From positions 1 to 33,384 of the IMG/VR virus record IMGVR_UViG_3300032046_000123: DNA of 33,384 nucleotides; one strand, 5' to 3'. Positions 1 to 6,745 of the stretch are shown piece after piece. The position numbers and the translations under genes were made by a program. Every line of letters starts with the position of its first letter. Positions within the stretch are counted from its first letter, which is position 1. The stretch is from a virus. The notes beneath the pieces are model-generated. The model ran no database searches, was not told the origin of the DNA, and saw only the letters and a program-made list of their open reading frames with translations.

Positions 1-1
1 C

Positions 2-256
2 GAGCAGGCCAAGCCCGCGCCGGCGAAACCATGCGTCAGCAGGATTGTCGAGGACTGGCTGAAGGCAAACGACTTCGACGGGTTGTGCAACCCTGACAGA
101 GAATGCGGCTGCACGCTCAATGACCTGATGCCTTGCAACGCCCCGCACGAGGGGGACTGTCAGGCCGGGTACGCAGGCACGCCGAATCCATCTGGCGACA
201 GGATGTTGTATCTGACCCGCGAGGCTGCCGATGCGGCGAAGGAGCAAGGACGATGA
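2..256 (+). CDS. Cys-rich phage protein, 5' end cut off
   Basis: The frame is open from the left edge and stops at 254-256; 84 residues of the C-terminal part are visible. It has eight cysteines, including the cluster CGC and pairs around 'LMPCNAP' and 'GDCQAGY'. I recall similar 'WLKANGYDGL...CGC...DLMPC' segments in many small phage proteins of unknown role, in which the cysteines could bind zinc. The stop overlaps the ATG of the next gene (ATGA), which indicates translational coupling in one operon. Its start lies outside the window. Function unknown. Confidence 0.75.
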   Translation, partial: EQAKPAPAKPCVSRIVEDWLKANDFDGLCNPDRECGCTLNDLMPCNAPHEGDCQAGYAGTPNPSGDRMLYLTREAADAAKEQGR

Positions 257-744
257 CCCTATCACTCTCGGATAGATTGTGCAACATGGCAAACGAGCCG
301 ACGACCAGTTTCAGCGCGGCGGCACTGATGCACGAGGCTCACGGCGAGATCGAGCGGCTGACACGCGAGCTTGCCGAGGCGAAGGCGGCGTGTGCGGCAT
401 GGAGCAAGGTCGTCGAGACTATCCGAGACGCCGTACTACACGAGCGCGGCGCGATGGCGGAACTGGACTTCGGCTCTGACCGCATAAATGCCGTGTTGGT
501 GGAGATAGATGATGCAACGCCTGATACCAACCCCGGCCAGGCCATGCTCGACGAGAGCGCTAAACTCCGCGCTGCGATCAACACGATGGCGACTGACGCG
601 ATGTGGATAGCACAGATCGACGAAGGGCCGGATAAGGGCAAGTGGCAGTGGATTCTGGTCGGCGAGACGGAATGGCATGGCGCGTATTTAACGCCGTTGG
701 AAGCCGCGCTGGCAGGGGTGAAGAAGGAGCCTAAGGATGGCTGA
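253..744 (+). CDS. Hypothetical early phage protein with coiled-coil segment
   Basis: Encodes 163 residues. ATG at 253 is chosen because it overlaps the upstream stop as ATGA and has AAGGAG 8 bases upstream; an in-frame ATG at 286 lacks a ribosome binding site. Residues about 20-55 are Glu/Ala/Leu/Arg-rich (HGEIERLTRELAEAKAA) and should form a coiled coil. The C-terminal third contains 'GKWQWILVGETEWHGAY', a short beta-rich patch. No enzymatic motif is seen. It lies in a run of small overlapping early genes. Function unknown. Confidence 0.7.
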   Translation: MTLSLSDRLCNMANEPTTSFSAAALMHEAHGEIERLTRELAEAKAACAAWSKVVETIRDAVLHERGAMAELDFGSDRINAVLVEIDDATPDTNPGQAMLDESAKLRAAINTMATDAMWIAQIDEGPDKGKWQWILVGETEWHGAYLTPLEAALAGVKKEPKDG

Positions 745-1048
745 GCAAAATGACAAATGCCCCGGTTGTGGAGCGGCAGTAAGGGACGCGGTTCATTGTC
801 TAGGCACCACATTTGTCACGCATTATTACGAGTGCGATACCACGGATTGTCGCGACGAGTGGCCCGTCGAATACGACCACGTGCCTACCCACAAGAGCCT
901 GCATTTGTGGACAAGCAAAGAGTGCTACCGTCGCCAGCTTGTCGCAGAGAAGGCAGAGAACGCCCGGCTGAAAATACTCGTCGCCCTGCTGACCAAAGAG
1001 CGAAACGGCCTGCTCGCAGCCATACCCGAAGACTGGAAGGGAGACTGA
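737..1048 (+). CDS. Small zinc-ribbon protein
   Basis: Encodes 103 residues. The N-terminus has CPGC (residues 8-11) followed by a second Cys pair in 'YECDTTDCRDEWPV', the usual four-cysteine zinc-ribbon layout. The C-terminal half is helical and Leu/Glu/Lys-rich. The start overlaps the upstream stop by 8 bases, with AAGGAG (725-730) ahead of it. Such proteins are common in phage early regions and may bind nucleic acid or host proteins; the partner is unknown. Confidence 0.75.
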   Translation: MAEQNDKCPGCGAAVRDAVHCLGTTFVTHYYECDTTDCRDEWPVEYDHVPTHKSLHLWTSKECYRRQLVAEKAENARLKILVALLTKERNGLLAAIPEDWKGD

Positions 1049-1050
1049 CC

Positions 1051-1209
1051 ATGCCCACAAGCAATCTAAACATGGCCCTATCCGCCCTAGACGTACTGAT
1101 GGCCTCCGTTAAGCGCGGCAACCTGCGGCTGACAGATGAAGAACTGCGGGTATTCGCCGACAAACTCCGAGACGAAGCCGAAGAACTACTCGAACTTGTG
1201 GGAGACTGA
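1051..1209 (+). CDS. Very small helical protein
   Basis: Encodes 52 residues. ATG at 1051 follows the upstream stop by 2 bases, with GGGAG 5-9 bases ahead. The sequence is almost entirely helix-forming (LTDEELRVFADKLRDEAEELLELVGD), acidic and Leu-rich, suggesting a helical hairpin or an oligomerising peptide. No family recognised. Confidence 0.6.
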   Translation: MPTSNLNMALSALDVLMASVKRGNLRLTDEELRVFADKLRDEAEELLELVGD

Positions 1210-1211
1210 CT

Positions 1212-1445
1212 ATGCCGCTGCCGGTTATTCATAACGCCAGTTTCCATGAATATGAACTGCGTGGTTGCCCACTACTAAGCATCGCTGGCTTGGAGTGTGT
1301 GGCCCTGTGGCGTGTTGCTGAAATGCTTGGCTGTGACCGCAAAGAGGCAGCAAGGCGACTAGGGCTGGTCCACGCCGAGCCGGGCCAGGCTCCAGCGGTG
1401 GAGCCGGCACAGACCGGGCCGTTGTTTCCGGGAGATGACGCATGA
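1212..1445 (+). CDS. Small protein, possibly helix-turn-helix
   Basis: Encodes 77 residues. The ATG lies 2 bases after the upstream stop with GGGAGA ahead. Residues about 32-50, 'ALWRVAEMLGCDRKEAARRLGL', have the spacing of a short helix-turn-helix, so a DNA-binding role is possible but unproven. The C-terminal tail is Pro/Ala-rich. The stop overlaps the next ATG (ATGA). Confidence 0.6.
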   Translation: MPLPVIHNASFHEYELRGCPLLSIAGLECVALWRVAEMLGCDRKEAARRLGLVHAEPGQAPAVEPAQTGPLFPGDDA

Positions 1446-1669
1446 CAAACAAACGAATACGAAATGCGCCCGTAACAGTCCTGTCGCCGTCAAAGTCGAA
1501 TCGGGTAACGGCCATGTGCGATTCTCGTCATGGGATTTTCCTACATCTGCAATCATTTTGCAATGGCGAGTGGCACCACGCCGGAGGCATTCCGTTGGAT
1601 GCGGAGGAGGCCCAAGTCATAGGCAAGGCCCTGATTCGACTGGCTAAGGCTAGAAAGGCACGGAAATAA
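1442..1669 (+). CDS. Hypothetical small basic protein
   Basis: Encodes 75 residues. The start is fixed by an ATGA overlap with the upstream stop and GGGAGATG ahead. The middle, 'FLHLQSFCNGEWHHAGGIPLDAEEAQVIGKALIRLAKA', reads like a small beta-beta-helix fold, and the C-terminus is Lys/Arg-rich. I recognise no family. It sits within the continuous early operon. Confidence 0.6.
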   Translation: MTNKRIRNAPVTVLSPSKSNRVTAMCDSRHGIFLHLQSFCNGEWHHAGGIPLDAEEAQVIGKALIRLAKARKARK

Positions 1670-1705
1670 TGAAACCGGAACCGATACCGTTTGAGGGAGA
1701 TGATG

Positions 1706-1936
1706 ATGCCGGATTCTGACTTCGCTCGCATGTTCCAGGCCGGGATACCGGTAAGTGGGATTCGATGCCCTGATTGCGGCGTGATGCTCATACGCCCCGA
1801 GCAGGCCGGCAGCAACGATGCAGTGCCGACAACATGCCCGGCTTGTGGGGTGGCCCTGGAGTATTATCAACAGCAGGACGATTTGGGAATGTTCCACTGG
1901 TGGCGAGTGCGAGCAGCACTGAAGGAGATAAAATGA
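1706..1936 (+). CDS. Small zinc-ribbon protein
   Basis: Encodes 76 residues from ATG at 1706. ATGs at 1700 and 1703 and a TTG at 1691 are also in frame; 1706 is preferred because GAGGGA (1693-1698) lies 7 bases upstream. CPDC and CPAC, about 27 residues apart, form a classic four-cysteine zinc ribbon, followed by 'LEYYQQQDDLGMFHWWRV'. Probable metal-binding adaptor or nucleic-acid binder of unknown partner. The stop overlaps the next start (ATGA). Confidence 0.65.
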   Translation: MPDSDFARMFQAGIPVSGIRCPDCGVMLIRPEQAGSNDAVPTTCPACGVALEYYQQQDDLGMFHWWRVRAALKEIK

Positions 1937-2088
1937 AACCGAAACTGACAGACGCCGAGATTGCGCATATTGCCCGCACCGTGTGGTTTGCCGCCTATGT
2001 CGGCAAAAGTACACTACAGGTCATCGAGTCTGGCATCCGCGAGGCCGTGAAGCTGCTGGAGGAGAAGGAAAGAGAGAAGAAATGCTAG
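1933..2088 (+). CDS. Very small helical protein
   Basis: Encodes 51 residues. ATG at 1933 overlaps the upstream stop and has AAGGAGAT 5 bases ahead, one of the better ribosome binding sites in the early block. The sequence 'LTDAEIAHIARTVWFAAYVGKS...EAVKLLEEKEREKK' is helical with a charged C-terminus. Function unknown. Confidence 0.6.
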   Translation: MKPKLTDAEIAHIARTVWFAAYVGKSTLQVIESGIREAVKLLEEKEREKKC

Positions 2089-2465
2089 ACGATCTGCCCA
2101 AAGGCGAGATTGCGTTCCTGGCCTCACCATACTCTCACCCCGACCCCGCCGTGCGAGAGCGGCGGTATCAACAGGCCGCGAAGGCGACGGCATACCTGAT
2201 TTGCCATCGAGGGATGACTGTATTTTCCCCCATAGTTCACTCGCATCCCCTGGCCCTGATCGGCGGACTTGACGCCTGCGACTTGGCCTTCTGGCAGCGG
2301 CAGAATAAGCCTTTCATGGACGCCTGCTACGGCGGGCTGATCGTTCTGAAGCTCGACGGGTGGAAGGAGTCTGTGGGCGTACAGGCAGAGATTGCATTTA
2401 TGCGCGGCAAGCGCCGCCAGATCGAATACTTGGACCCTGCGGACATCGAGGAGGCCCCTCAGTGA
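2082..2465 (+). CDS. DUF1937 / nucleoside 2-deoxyribosyltransferase-like protein
   Basis: Encodes 127 residues. The fold is recognised from an N-terminal 'AFLASPYSHPDPAVRERRYQ' (SPY at 15-17) and a C-terminal 'LDGWKESVGVQAEIAF' (residues 91-106). In the DUF1937 and deoxyribosyltransferase superfamily, the Glu in this last motif (E103 here) is the expected nucleophile attacking the N-glycosidic bond. Such enzymes act in the cytoplasm on nucleosides or nucleotides. In a phage this fits host nucleotide-pool remodelling or modified-base metabolism, but the substrate cannot be read from the sequence. ATG at 2082 overlaps the upstream gene by 7 bases and follows GGAGAAGG. Confidence 0.75.
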   Translation: MLDDLPKGEIAFLASPYSHPDPAVRERRYQQAAKATAYLICHRGMTVFSPIVHSHPLALIGGLDACDLAFWQRQNKPFMDACYGGLIVLKLDGWKESVGVQAEIAFMRGKRRQIEYLDPADIEEAPQ

Positions 2466-2980
2466 CAATCCGCCGGTACGCTATACTGCCCCGCCAACGG
2501 TTCGACAGAGCACTTGGCGGCTGGATTTGCCGCAACTGTGGCAAGGTCGTGCCCAAGGGCAAAAAATCGTGGTGCAATATGGCCTGCAAACAGGAGGCCG
2601 GGATCAAAGCGTGGCCAGCAATGGCCCGCCGGTTGGTTTCTCAGCGAGACAAGGGGATTTGCGCCCGTTGCGGATTTGATGCAGAGGCTCTTGACGAGGC
2701 GGTCAAGAGCCTGTGCCCGTGGGGGGGCTGGGTACAGGGGGATTATCGGGGATTGTTGAGCACCTACCGCGCGTTCCTTCGAGAAAACGGCCTGCGATTA
2801 GAGCGGTCACACTGGGAGGCTCACCACAAGCACGCCGTCGCCGAGGGCGGCGGAGGGTGCGGATCGGACAACTACGAAACGCTCTGCTGGCGCTGCCATC
2901 CCCAGGAAACCGGGCAACTGCGGCAGCGGCTAAACCGGGCGAAGATTCGGATGCCGCTGTTTGAGGAGACCCGCCAATGA
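2462..2980 (+). CDS. HNH endonuclease with extra N-terminal zinc knuckle
   Basis: Encodes 172 residues from GTG at 2462, chosen for the GTGA overlap and GAGGAGG 6 bases ahead. A first zinc site is formed by C23, C26, C38 and C42. The HNH core is split: C67-x2-C70, then about 50 inserted residues, then 'EAHHKHAV' (H121-H122), N137 and C142-x2-C145-H146. HNH proteins use this beta-beta-alpha metal site to nick or cleave DNA, and phage members often serve packaging or homing. It lies far from the terminase, within early genes next to a RusA-like resolvase, so recombination or host-DNA cleavage is more likely. Confidence 0.8.
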   Translation: MTIRRYAILPRQRFDRALGGWICRNCGKVVPKGKKSWCNMACKQEAGIKAWPAMARRLVSQRDKGICARCGFDAEALDEAVKSLCPWGGWVQGDYRGLLSTYRAFLRENGLRLERSHWEAHHKHAVAEGGGGCGSDNYETLCWRCHPQETGQLRQRLNRAKIRMPLFEETRQ

Positions 2981-3324
2981 GAAACATGTCATTTAATCTG
3001 ACAGAGCAACAATTCCTGGACGGCAGCAAGACCGTCACGCGGCGACTGGGCTGGGAGTTCCTACGGTCTAACGACCGGCTCCGCGCAGTCCGCAAGAGCC
3101 GGGGACTCAAACGCGGCGAGCACCCTGTCGTCCTTGGCGTGATACGGGTTAAGCGTGTTGATCGTGAACAGCTGCGGAACATCAGTTGGGTCGATGTCAT
3201 AGCGGAGGGATTCCCGCGATTGACCACAGCCGAGTTCATGGCATTATTCTGCAAGCACATGAAATGCCAGCCCGACGTGATGGTGACGCGGATTGAGTTC
3301 GAGAAGGTGGAGGTCCCCCAATGA
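2977..3324 (+). CDS. ASCH-domain protein (first of two)
   Basis: Encodes 115 residues. The pattern 'MSFNLTEQQFLDGSKTVTRRLGW', then 'NDRLRAVRKSRGLKRGEH', then 'LGVIRVKRVDREQL' is the ASCH/PUA-like beta-barrel signature found in many phage proteins. ASCH domains are proposed RNA- or nucleoside-binding modules. The start overlaps the HNH stop (ATGA); the stop overlaps the RusA-like start. A second, divergent ASCH gene follows RusA. Confidence 0.75.
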   Translation: MRNMSFNLTEQQFLDGSKTVTRRLGWEFLRSNDRLRAVRKSRGLKRGEHPVVLGVIRVKRVDREQLRNISWVDVIAEGFPRLTTAEFMALFCKHMKCQPDVMVTRIEFEKVEVPQ

Positions 3325-3848
3325 TCCGCTCGACTGACCCGATCCGCGGCCTGGCCGCCGCAATCGCCGCCCAGGACGCCGCCAAGGCCAAGCCCAAGCC
3401 CACACAGACCACCGGCGAGGTCGTCACCCTGATTCTGCCCCTGCCGGCCAAATCCTTATCACCAAACGCGCGGGATTGCCACTGGGTGATTGATATAGCA
3501 AAGAGGATACACCGCGACCGGGCACGATGGGCAACCTACGACGCCATTGCGGGCGCCACGCCCCGATGGCTCGCCGCGACAATCCAGGCCACGTTTTACC
3601 ATGCCCAGCACCGGGTGCGGGACCAGATGAACCTCATCGGCAGTCTCAAAGCCTATGAGGATGGTATTGTTGACGCGGGGCTGCTGGCCGACGATGAGGG
3701 AGTCACTTGGCTCCCGGTAATCCGGCGGATAGACCGGGACAACCCCAGACTGGTGCTGACCATTACCCGTCAGGACGAAATCGCCACCGCTGCGGCGGCG
3801 CGGGAATGTGCCGGCGAGGCCGGCGAGAAGATGGAGGATGAAGCGTGA
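3321..3848 (+). CDS. RusA-like Holliday-junction resolvase, atypical active site
   Basis: Encodes 175 residues. The core 'LPLPAKSLSPNARDCHW' (40-54) followed by 'RDQMNLIGSLKAYEDGIVDAGLLADDEG' (residues 100-127) matches RusA family proteins, dimeric Mg-dependent nucleases that cut four-way junctions and debranch phage DNA before packaging. The usual D-x-D-N is here D101-Q-M-N104, so the second catalytic acid appears replaced by Met; D101, D118 and D124/D125 remain. The first 30 residues are an Ala/Lys/Pro extension. It overlaps both ASCH neighbours by 4 bases. Confidence 0.75.
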   Translation: MIRSTDPIRGLAAAIAAQDAAKAKPKPTQTTGEVVTLILPLPAKSLSPNARDCHWVIDIAKRIHRDRARWATYDAIAGATPRWLAATIQATFYHAQHRVRDQMNLIGSLKAYEDGIVDAGLLADDEGVTWLPVIRRIDRDNPRLVLTITRQDEIATAAAARECAGEAGEKMEDEA

Positions 3849-4357
3849 ACCCGCAAAAACGCCTCTTTGACGCGATCTATCCACAGCCGACCATTCCGGC
3901 CATCACGCTCTGGCAACCGTGGGCCACGTGGATCGCGGCCGGGCTCAAGACCATCGAGACGCGCCGGCATGATCGTTTTTATCGCCTGGCCGGCCACCGG
4001 ATTGCGATTCACGCGGGCAAGCACTTCGATAACTGGTCTCTGCGTATAGCTTCGGGATATAGGGGGAAAATGTTTTGCGTTTGGCAAGAGCTTTGGCCGG
4101 ACCTGAAGGCCGATCCACTCGGCTGCGTGGTTTGTACCGCTATGGTTAAAGAGGCCCGCTGGCTGACCGGCGCCGATTCGCCGGCGGCGTTGTATCCGTG
4201 CGGACCTAACCGCTTCGGCCTGGTGCTTGGCAACATTCGTGTTTTGCCCGAGCCGCTGCCCTGGTGCGGAGGCCGCGGCATCTGGCAACTGCCCATCGAT
4301 GCCCTCACGCCTGGTCCTGCGGCCGTGCATGAGATAGTGGAGGGCCTGGCGCCATGA
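3845..4357 (+). CDS. ASCH-domain protein (second of two)
   Basis: Encodes 170 residues from GTG at 3845 (GTGA overlap; GGAGGATG ahead). 'AITLWQPWATWIAAGLKTIETRR' and 'YRLAGHRIAIHAGK' are the strong ASCH signature of the larger bacterial and phage subgroup; the C-terminal half has 'GCVVCTAMV' and 'NRFGLVLGNIRVLPEPLPWCGGRGIWQLP', typical of full-length members. The role is probably nucleic-acid or nucleoside binding. The pairing with another ASCH protein around a resolvase suggests a DNA- or RNA-processing unit, by inference only. Confidence 0.8.
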   Translation: MNPQKRLFDAIYPQPTIPAITLWQPWATWIAAGLKTIETRRHDRFYRLAGHRIAIHAGKHFDNWSLRIASGYRGKMFCVWQELWPDLKADPLGCVVCTAMVKEARWLTGADSPAALYPCGPNRFGLVLGNIRVLPEPLPWCGGRGIWQLPIDALTPGPAAVHEIVEGLAP

Positions 4358-4827
4358 TGAGATACGCCAGCAACACCAACGTCAGCGAAGGTCGCAGCCG
4401 GGCCGAGATCGAGCGGTTGCTGATGCGATACGGGGCGGAAGAGTTCGGCTACGTGACTCGGTCTGGTGAGGCCATGATCGGGTTCGTTTACCGCGAGCTT
4501 CGCGTGCAGATGGCGATGCCGCTACCGTCGCGCAGCGAGAAACGCTTTACTCACACCCCCGGCCGCGGCGGACTCCGCACGCCGGACGCCGCCATCACGG
4601 AGTGGCAGAAAGAGGTCCGGCGGCGCTGGCGGTCGCTGTGCCTGGTGGTCAAGGCACTGCTCGTCGGAATTGATGACGGCGTGCTGACATTCGAGCAGGC
4701 GTTCATGCCCTGGGTGGTCTGGGGCAACGGCCTGACCACCAGCCAGATGATCTTGCCGCATATCAAGGAAGCTATCGACGGCGGGCACATGCCGAAGGAC
4801 CTGAAGCAGCTCGAGTTACTTCCATGA
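4354..4827 (+). CDS. Conserved phage protein of unknown function
   Basis: Encodes 157 residues. The opening 'MMRYASNTNVSEGRSRAEIERLLMRYGAEEFGY' and 'MAMPLP' followed by a helical 'LLVGIDDGVLTFEQAFMPWVVWGNG' are typical, as I recall, of an uncharacterised protein in many siphophage and podophage early or replication regions. No catalytic motif is visible. ATG at 4354 overlaps the ASCH stop (ATGA), with GGAGGG ahead. The downstream ATGA overlap keeps it in the operon. Confidence 0.7.
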   Translation: MMRYASNTNVSEGRSRAEIERLLMRYGAEEFGYVTRSGEAMIGFVYRELRVQMAMPLPSRSEKRFTHTPGRGGLRTPDAAITEWQKEVRRRWRSLCLVVKALLVGIDDGVLTFEQAFMPWVVWGNGLTTSQMILPHIKEAIDGGHMPKDLKQLELLP

Positions 4828-5057
4828 CCACAGACTCCGTAATCTATGACTGGCAAAAGTCCCGCAAGTCCAGCCGCGCAATCCTTGGACTCTACCGGGA
4901 CGGCCTGCTGGTGTGCTCTTTGGTCCTGGACGGGACGTGGAGGCCGGCCGCAAAAGAAGAAGATGCCCAACGATGGTGGGCAGACATTCGTCCAGACGAC
5001 CGGGCGGAGATTCTGCTGAAGCTGGCGGAACTGAACGCCGGAAAAGAGCCAGTATGA
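4824..5057 (+). CDS. Hypothetical small protein
   Basis: Encodes 77 residues. The ATG overlaps the upstream stop (ATGA). The N-terminal half looks like a short beta-sheet ('AILGLYRDGLLVCSLVLDGTW') followed by helices ('EEDAQRWWADIRPDDRAEILLKLAELNAG'). No family recognised. Both ends overlap neighbours by 4 bases. Confidence 0.6.
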   Translation: MTTDSVIYDWQKSRKSSRAILGLYRDGLLVCSLVLDGTWRPAAKEEDAQRWWADIRPDDRAEILLKLAELNAGKEPV

Positions 5058-5236
5058 CCACCGACCCAAAACCCAAGCTGCAACTGCACGACGTGTACTG
5101 CGATTGCCCAGAGTGCCTTCACCGCCTCGGCGGCAAGATGCGCGTAGCTACAATCTGGTCGCGGGATGGCCAGTGGTTTGCGTTGAAGCTGGTGTGTGAC
5201 AGGTGCGGATTTTGTGATGAGGTTAAGAATCTATGA
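5054..5236 (+). CDS. Small zinc-ribbon protein
   Basis: Encodes 60 residues. 'YCDCPECLHRLGG' and 'LVCDRCGFCDEV' provide two Cys clusters separated by about 30 residues containing a beta hairpin, i.e. a zinc-ribbon fold. The start at 5054 is fixed by the ATGA overlap. Likely a nucleic-acid- or protein-binding accessory; function unknown. Confidence 0.7.
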   Translation: MTTDPKPKLQLHDVYCDCPECLHRLGGKMRVATIWSRDGQWFALKLVCDRCGFCDEVKNL

Positions 5237-5763
5237 CCACAGACCGCGACCTGATACGCAAGCTCCTCGCCGTCGCACTCGACGAGACCAAAGCCGAAAC
5301 CCCGCGGCAGGAGCGGGCGCCCTACGAGGGAGCGGCCAAGTCCCCCGCTATCTGTCACGACTGCGGCTTCAGCTTGAGCGACCCGGGCCCGTGCCCCAAG
5401 TGCGGGTGCGGCAAGCGAGATCTCGCCACGGCATTCGTGCGCCGCGATCTGTCCGAACTGCTCGAAAAACACCAAGCCGTCCAGTCCACTAGACAGGCGA
5501 CAGCGGCCAAGCCGGCCCCGCCCGGCTCGCCGCTGGCGACGGCGGCCCAAAAGCGGCCCGAAAAGCGCGCAGAAAGCGCGCAAGCGGTGAAGAAGAAGGG
5601 CAGGCCACGAATCCCCGCGCCGCCGACCAGATCGCCGCTTGAAGCTGCCAGGGCTACCGGCAAGCCGTGTACGAGCGTGGAATGGAAACGGGCCTACATG
5701 AAGGTCTGGAACCGAGACGCCTGGGCGAAGCTAAGGCGAAGGGCATTGGTGAGTGAGTTATAG
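5233..5763 (+). CDS. Zinc-ribbon protein with long basic disordered tail
   Basis: Encodes 176 residues. 'CHDCGFSLSDPGPCPKCGCGKRDLA' (residues about 41-65) is a zinc ribbon. Residues about 90-145 are Ala/Lys/Pro/Arg-rich and probably disordered, including a 'KKGRPRIPAPP' AT-hook-like sequence. The C-terminus 'WKRAYMKVWNRDAWAKLRRRALV' is a basic amphipathic helix. The combination suggests a DNA-binding protein. The start overlaps the previous stop (ATGA). Confidence 0.65.
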   Translation: MTTDRDLIRKLLAVALDETKAETPRQERAPYEGAAKSPAICHDCGFSLSDPGPCPKCGCGKRDLATAFVRRDLSELLEKHQAVQSTRQATAAKPAPPGSPLATAAQKRPEKRAESAQAVKKKGRPRIPAPPTRSPLEAARATGKPCTSVEWKRAYMKVWNRDAWAKLRRRALVSEL

Positions 5764-5848
5764 ACCAGCACATTTGAGACTACTCGACGCGCTCGCCATG
5801 CGCCGAGGCATACACAGGCCGCCCGCCGTTATGCACTCTTGTGGATGA
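5753..5848 (+). CDS. Possible 31-residue peptide
   Basis: A GTG at 5753 opens a frame of 31 residues containing 'RPAHLRLLDALAMRRG', ending at 5848. It overlaps the end of the preceding gene by 11 bases and fills most of the gap before the replication gene. The ribosome binding site is poor (AAGG about 17 bases upstream). It could be a real short peptide, or simply leader sequence. Low confidence. Confidence 0.3.
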   Translation: MSYRPAHLRLLDALAMRRGIHRPPAVMHSCG

Positions 5849-5863
5849 GGGAAAGGACGCCCA

Positions 5864-6745
5864 ATGACACGATATAGGAAAATCTACCCCTGCTTCTGGC
5901 GCGACGACAAGGTGCTGACGTTGCCCGACGCCGCGAAACTCGTCGCCCTCTACTGCCTGTGCGGCCCCCAAACCAACAGGATTGGCCTGTACGTCCTGTC
6001 ACCCGGCCTCGCCGCGGAGGATTGCGGCATGACCCAGAAACGGTTCCTCGCGCTTCTTGATACCGTATGCCATACCCTATCCTGGCGGTATTTTGGACCC
6101 TCGCGCGTATTCTATATTCCCTCGTGGTGGGCTTGGAATCGGCCTGACAACGAGAAGGCGATGAAGGGTGCGCTCACCGATCTGGGCGAAGTAACACAAA
6201 CACCGCTGACACAAGAGTTTCTAGCCAACCGGATACACCTGCCAGACAGTATCGCTTTGGTGCTCGATACAGTATGCCATACGGTATCCATACAGGAACA
6301 GGAACAGGAACAGGAACAGGAACAGGAACAGGAACAGGAACAGGAAGAAACAGCGTTAGCTCCGACCGCTGCAGAGCCAGCGTCGGAGCCGGAAACGAAG
6401 ATTACTTGGACTACTGTTGGTGGATTTCAGAACATCACACCCCAAGACCGCCAGGACTGGGCAACCGCGTACCCGGCCTGCACCCTCGACGTACAGCTTG
6501 CCCAGATGTGCCAATGGCTGAAGGCCAACCCTGCCAAGGCCCATAAGAGCCAGTGGCGACGCTTCATCACCGGCTGGCTGGCACGGTCCCAGGAGCGTGG
6601 TGGGGACGTGGCCAGCAACCGCACGATGCCAGGAGCACCGGCACCACCACCACAACCCCCGATGACTGTGGCTGAGGCTCTGGCCCGCACCAAGCGTATC
6701 CGCGAACAACAGGAGCTTGAGAATGGACTCGACAGCCGCCGCTGA
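5864..6745 (+). CDS. Phage replication initiator-like protein (winged-helix N-terminus)
   Basis: Encodes 293 residues; ATG follows GAGGGAAAGGA. The first ~120 residues ('RYRKIYPCFWRDDKVLTLPDAAKLVALY', 'GLYVLSPGLAAEDCGMTQKRFLALLD', 'VFYIPSWWAWNRPDN') match the N-terminal helix-turn-helix domain of an uncharacterised but widespread phage replication-region family. A (Gln-Glu)9 run occupies residues 144-161. The C-terminal part ('WATAYPACTLDVQLAQMCQWLKANPAKAHKSQWRRFITGWLARSQE') resembles the conserved end of lambda-O-type and DnaD-type phage initiators. DTVCHT occurs twice (around residues 67 and 136) where the DNA holds two palindromic repeats, so the gene may contain its own origin. The next gene lies in the helicase-loader position. 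Confidence 0.7.
   Translation: MTRYRKIYPCFWRDDKVLTLPDAAKLVALYCLCGPQTNRIGLYVLSPGLAAEDCGMTQKRFLALLDTVCHTLSWRYFGPSRVFYIPSWWAWNRPDNEKAMKGALTDLGEVTQTPLTQEFLANRIHLPDSIALVLDTVCHTVSIQEQEQEQEQEQEQEQEQEETALAPTAAEPASEPETKITWTTVGGFQNITPQDRQDWATAYPACTLDVQLAQMCQWLKANPAKAHKSQWRRFITGWLARSQERGGDVASNRTMPGAPAPPPQPPMTVAEALARTKRIREQQELENGLDSRR
6059..6346 (+). other. Candidate replication origin inside the initiator gene
   Basis: Two 23-bp repeats, 6059-6081 and 6266-6288, share the layout GATAC, one base, GTATG, one base, CATAC, one base, then (C/G)TATC. The second copy is a near-perfect dyad, the first has one arm mismatch. Five bases after the second copy begins a (CAGGAA)9 purine-rich tract. Iterons plus a biased tract inside an initiator gene is the layout of lambda-type origins. 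No experimental evidence; inferred. Confidence 0.45.
6293..6346 (+). repeat. (CAGGAA)9 hexanucleotide tandem repeat
   Basis: Nine perfect copies of CAGGAA in tandem, coding (Gln-Glu)9. The 6-base unit means that slippage changes protein length by two residues without a frameshift. The + strand is purine-rich apart from one C per unit. Confidence 0.95.

Noticed and set aside
1669-1719. 16-codon frame MKPEPIPFEGDDDAGF with TAATG overlap
   Set aside because: Too short to support, no ribosome binding site, and it overlaps the start of a better gene.
6274-6546. Thr-Gly repeat frame over the (CAGGAA)9 tract
   Set aside because: Alternative-frame reading of the hexamer; the initiator frame is clearly the coding one.
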